Shown in pieces: positions 62,693 through 64,000 of a stretch of DNA of 64,000 bases. Under the pieces are notes generated by a model. The model saw only the letters and a list, made by a program, of their open reading frames with translations. It ran no database searches and had not been told where the DNA came from. Location of the stretch: contig JAJTCM010000003.1 in assembly GCA_021325675.1 (NCBI GenBank), positions 496,001 through 560,000 of the forward strand, written 5' to 3'. How positions within the stretch are numbered: position 1 is the stretch's first letter; the number at the start of each line of letters is the position of its first letter. The DNA is from Crocinitomicaceae bacterium (GTDB lineage Bacteria; Bacteroidota; Bacteroidia; Flavobacteriales_D; Crocinitomicaceae). Made by a program: the position numbers and the translations under genes.

Positions 62693-64000
62693 ATGAAACG
62701 ACTCTTTGATATTCCATACCACCAGTTGGATAACTACCCGAATAATACCATGTTCTCAACCAAAAGAGACGGAGAATGGACGGGAATTTCAACGCGGGAA
62801 TTTTTATCATCTGTTAATGAATATTCGAGGGCACTTGTCGCTTACGGGATCAAGCCCGGTGACAAAGTATCCATCGTTTCAACCAACCGCTTTGAGTGGA
62901 ATATGATCGATATCGCGGTCCTCCAGATTGGCGCGATCGTCGTTCCGGTTTATCCCAATATTTCGACCAAAGATTACCTCTATATTTTCAACGACGCGCA
63001 AATTAAGCTTTGCTTTACAGGCTCAGCCGATTTGTACACCAAAATTTCGGGGATCCAGGGTGAAATCCACTCGCTGGAAAAAGTGCTCTGCTTTGACCAC
63101 GGACCGGCGATTGAGCATTTCTCTTCGCTCCTCGGGCTGAAAGAACATGTGGACCAGCGCACGGTGGAAGAATTAAAAGCGAATGTGCGCAACGAAAGCC
63201 TCGCTACGATCATCTACACTTCCGGAACAACCGGGAACCCGAAAGGCGTCATGCTTTCCCACAATAACATTATTTCAAACGTTGAGGCCTGCGTGGAGCG
63301 TATCCCTGCAGATCAGCATTCGCGTGTTTTGACCTTTTTACCGGTTTGCCACATTTATGAGCGCATGCTGCATTATTTGTATATGTACCTCGGCTGCTCG
63401 ATTTATTTTGCCGAATCCATGGATACCATCGGCGACAATATCCGCGAAGTGAAACCGCATATTTTTACTGCCGTTCCGCGCCTGCTGGAAAAAGTTTTCG
63501 AAAAAATCATGGCGAAGGGCGACGAGCTCAAGGGCATCAAGCGTTTCCTGTTTTTCTGGGCGGTTGACCTGGCCGAAGAGTTTGAGTTCAAAGGAAAATC
63601 CTGGTGGTACCGTTTTAAGCTGAAAATTGCCCGCAAGCTTATCTTTTCCAAATGGATGGATGCCCTCGGCGGCGAAGTGAAAGCGATCGCTTCGGGAAGT
63701 GCCGCTTTACAGCCCCGTTTAGCGCGGATTTTCCTGGCGGCAGGCATTCCGATCCTCGAGGGCTACGGATTAACGGAAACTTCCCCGGTTATTTCGGTGA
63801 ACTGCCTTAAAAAAGGAATTGGGATTGGTACCGTTGGCCCGCTGCTGAACAACGTAAAAGTAAAATTCGGACCGGACGGTGAAATCCTCGTAAAAGGCCC
63901 GAACGTGATGATGGGCTATTACAACCTGCCGGAAGTTACTGCGGACACATTAACACCGGAAGGCTGGCTTAAAACCGGCGATATCGGCGAAATGACAGAT
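62693..64000 (+). CDS. AMP-dependent synthetase, long-chain acyl-CoA synthetase type (5' part)
   Basis: The first 436 codons are present; the gene runs off the window and is absent from the ORF track. ATG 62693 (MKRLFDIPYHQL). Adenylation motifs: TIIYTSGTTGNPKGV (P-loop), LPVCHIYERMLHY and EGYGLTETSPVISVN, plus GYYNLPEVT near the end, typical of FadD/LACS proteins about 590 aa long. Activates fatty acids as acyl-CoA. No FadD-like partners in view. Confidence 0.92.
   Translation, partial: MKRLFDIPYHQLDNYPNNTMFSTKRDGEWTGISTREFLSSVNEYSRALVAYGIKPGDKVSIVSTNRFEWNMIDIAVLQIGAIVVPVYPNISTKDYLYIFNDAQIKLCFTGSADLYTKISGIQGEIHSLEKVLCFDHGPAIEHFSSLLGLKEHVDQRTVEELKANVRNESLATIIYTSGTTGNPKGVMLSHNNIISNVEACVERIPADQHSRVLTFLPVCHIYERMLHYLYMYLGCSIYFAESMDTIGDNIREVKPHIFTAVPRLLEKVFEKIMAKGDELKGIKRFLFFWAVDLAEEFEFKGKSWWYRFKLKIARKLIFSKWMDALGGEVKAIASGSAALQPRLARIFLAAGIPILEGYGLTETSPVISVNCLKKGIGIGTVGPLLNNVKVKFGPDGEILVKGPNVMMGYYNLPEVTADTLTPEGWLKTGDIGEMTD

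Noticed and set aside
1-64000. tRNA genes, CRISPR arrays, IS transposases, prophage
   Set aside because: No T-loop-like GTTCRANNC in a folded context, no regularly spaced direct repeats, and no transposase or phage structural motif in any ORF.

Overview
The window is chromosomal DNA from a member of the Bacteroidota, most likely Flavobacteriales; Crocinitomicaceae/Fluviicola is a guess from overall protein character. Supporting signs: type IX secretion (T9SS) sorting domains and Por-type proteins, a lipid-anchored TamL, a DUF6341/DUF6427 pair, promoters of the TAnnTTTG type in place of sigma70 boxes, few Shine-Dalgarno sequences, and the bamD-rpoZ-coaBC-porD-recN order. It is gene-dense, housekeeping-rich DNA with small accessory islands. 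No tRNA, rRNA, CRISPR, IS element or prophage was seen.

Layout. 1-2.7 kb: infC (cut by the window edge), thrS and a small cysteine-rich exported protein, all on the minus strand. 2.9-6.1 kb: mnmD, an ORF6N-domain gene preceded by two copies of a palindrome, and adenine deaminase. 6.2-11.3 kb (minus): purL followed by a three-gene metal-chelate/corrinoid-type ABC importer. 11.5-16.3 kb: an overlapping methyltransferase/membrane protein/SDR set and a lipoprotein amidohydrolase. 16.5-21.2 kb (minus): a PorE-like/PorP-like envelope pair and a NamZ-type muramidase, facing an FtsX/LolC-like permease. 22.9-26.1 kb: a DUF1800-DUF1501 pair. 26.2-26.9 kb: HigBA. 26.9-36.6 kb: glycosyltransferase, two-component system, YebC, IspD, DUF6341/DUF6427, purQ-purD and a CNNM/CorC protein.

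37-42.6 kb holds small exported proteins, an L,D-transpeptidase, an acyl-CoA carboxylase beta chain, and a small cluster of a 77-aa ORF, a frameshifted zeta-toxin-like gene and a LURP-one-like gene. 42.7-51.4 kb: VanZ-like, ACMSD, mtnA, a TPR protein, a THUMP methyltransferase, a T9SS cargo, an M28 peptidase and a TrmH-family gene. 51.4-64 kb: tamL, fbaA, accD, the bamD-rpoZ-coaBC-porD-recN block, a VWA protein and the 5' part of a long-chain acyl-CoA synthetase gene.

Themes. Outer-envelope biogenesis recurs (TamL, BamD, PorD, PorE/PorP-like, FtsX-like, NamZ, LdtA-type enzyme). Purine synthesis is split between purL and purQ-purD, about 22 kb apart on opposite strands. The feature that ordinary gene annotation does not explain is the intergenic DNA: many gaps carry long imperfect inverted repeats made of short permuted words, a different word set in nearly every gap, plus one family (GCCACGAAT ends) present twice in opposite orientation. 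These, with the palindromes beside the ORF6N gene, are the best candidates for something undescribed.
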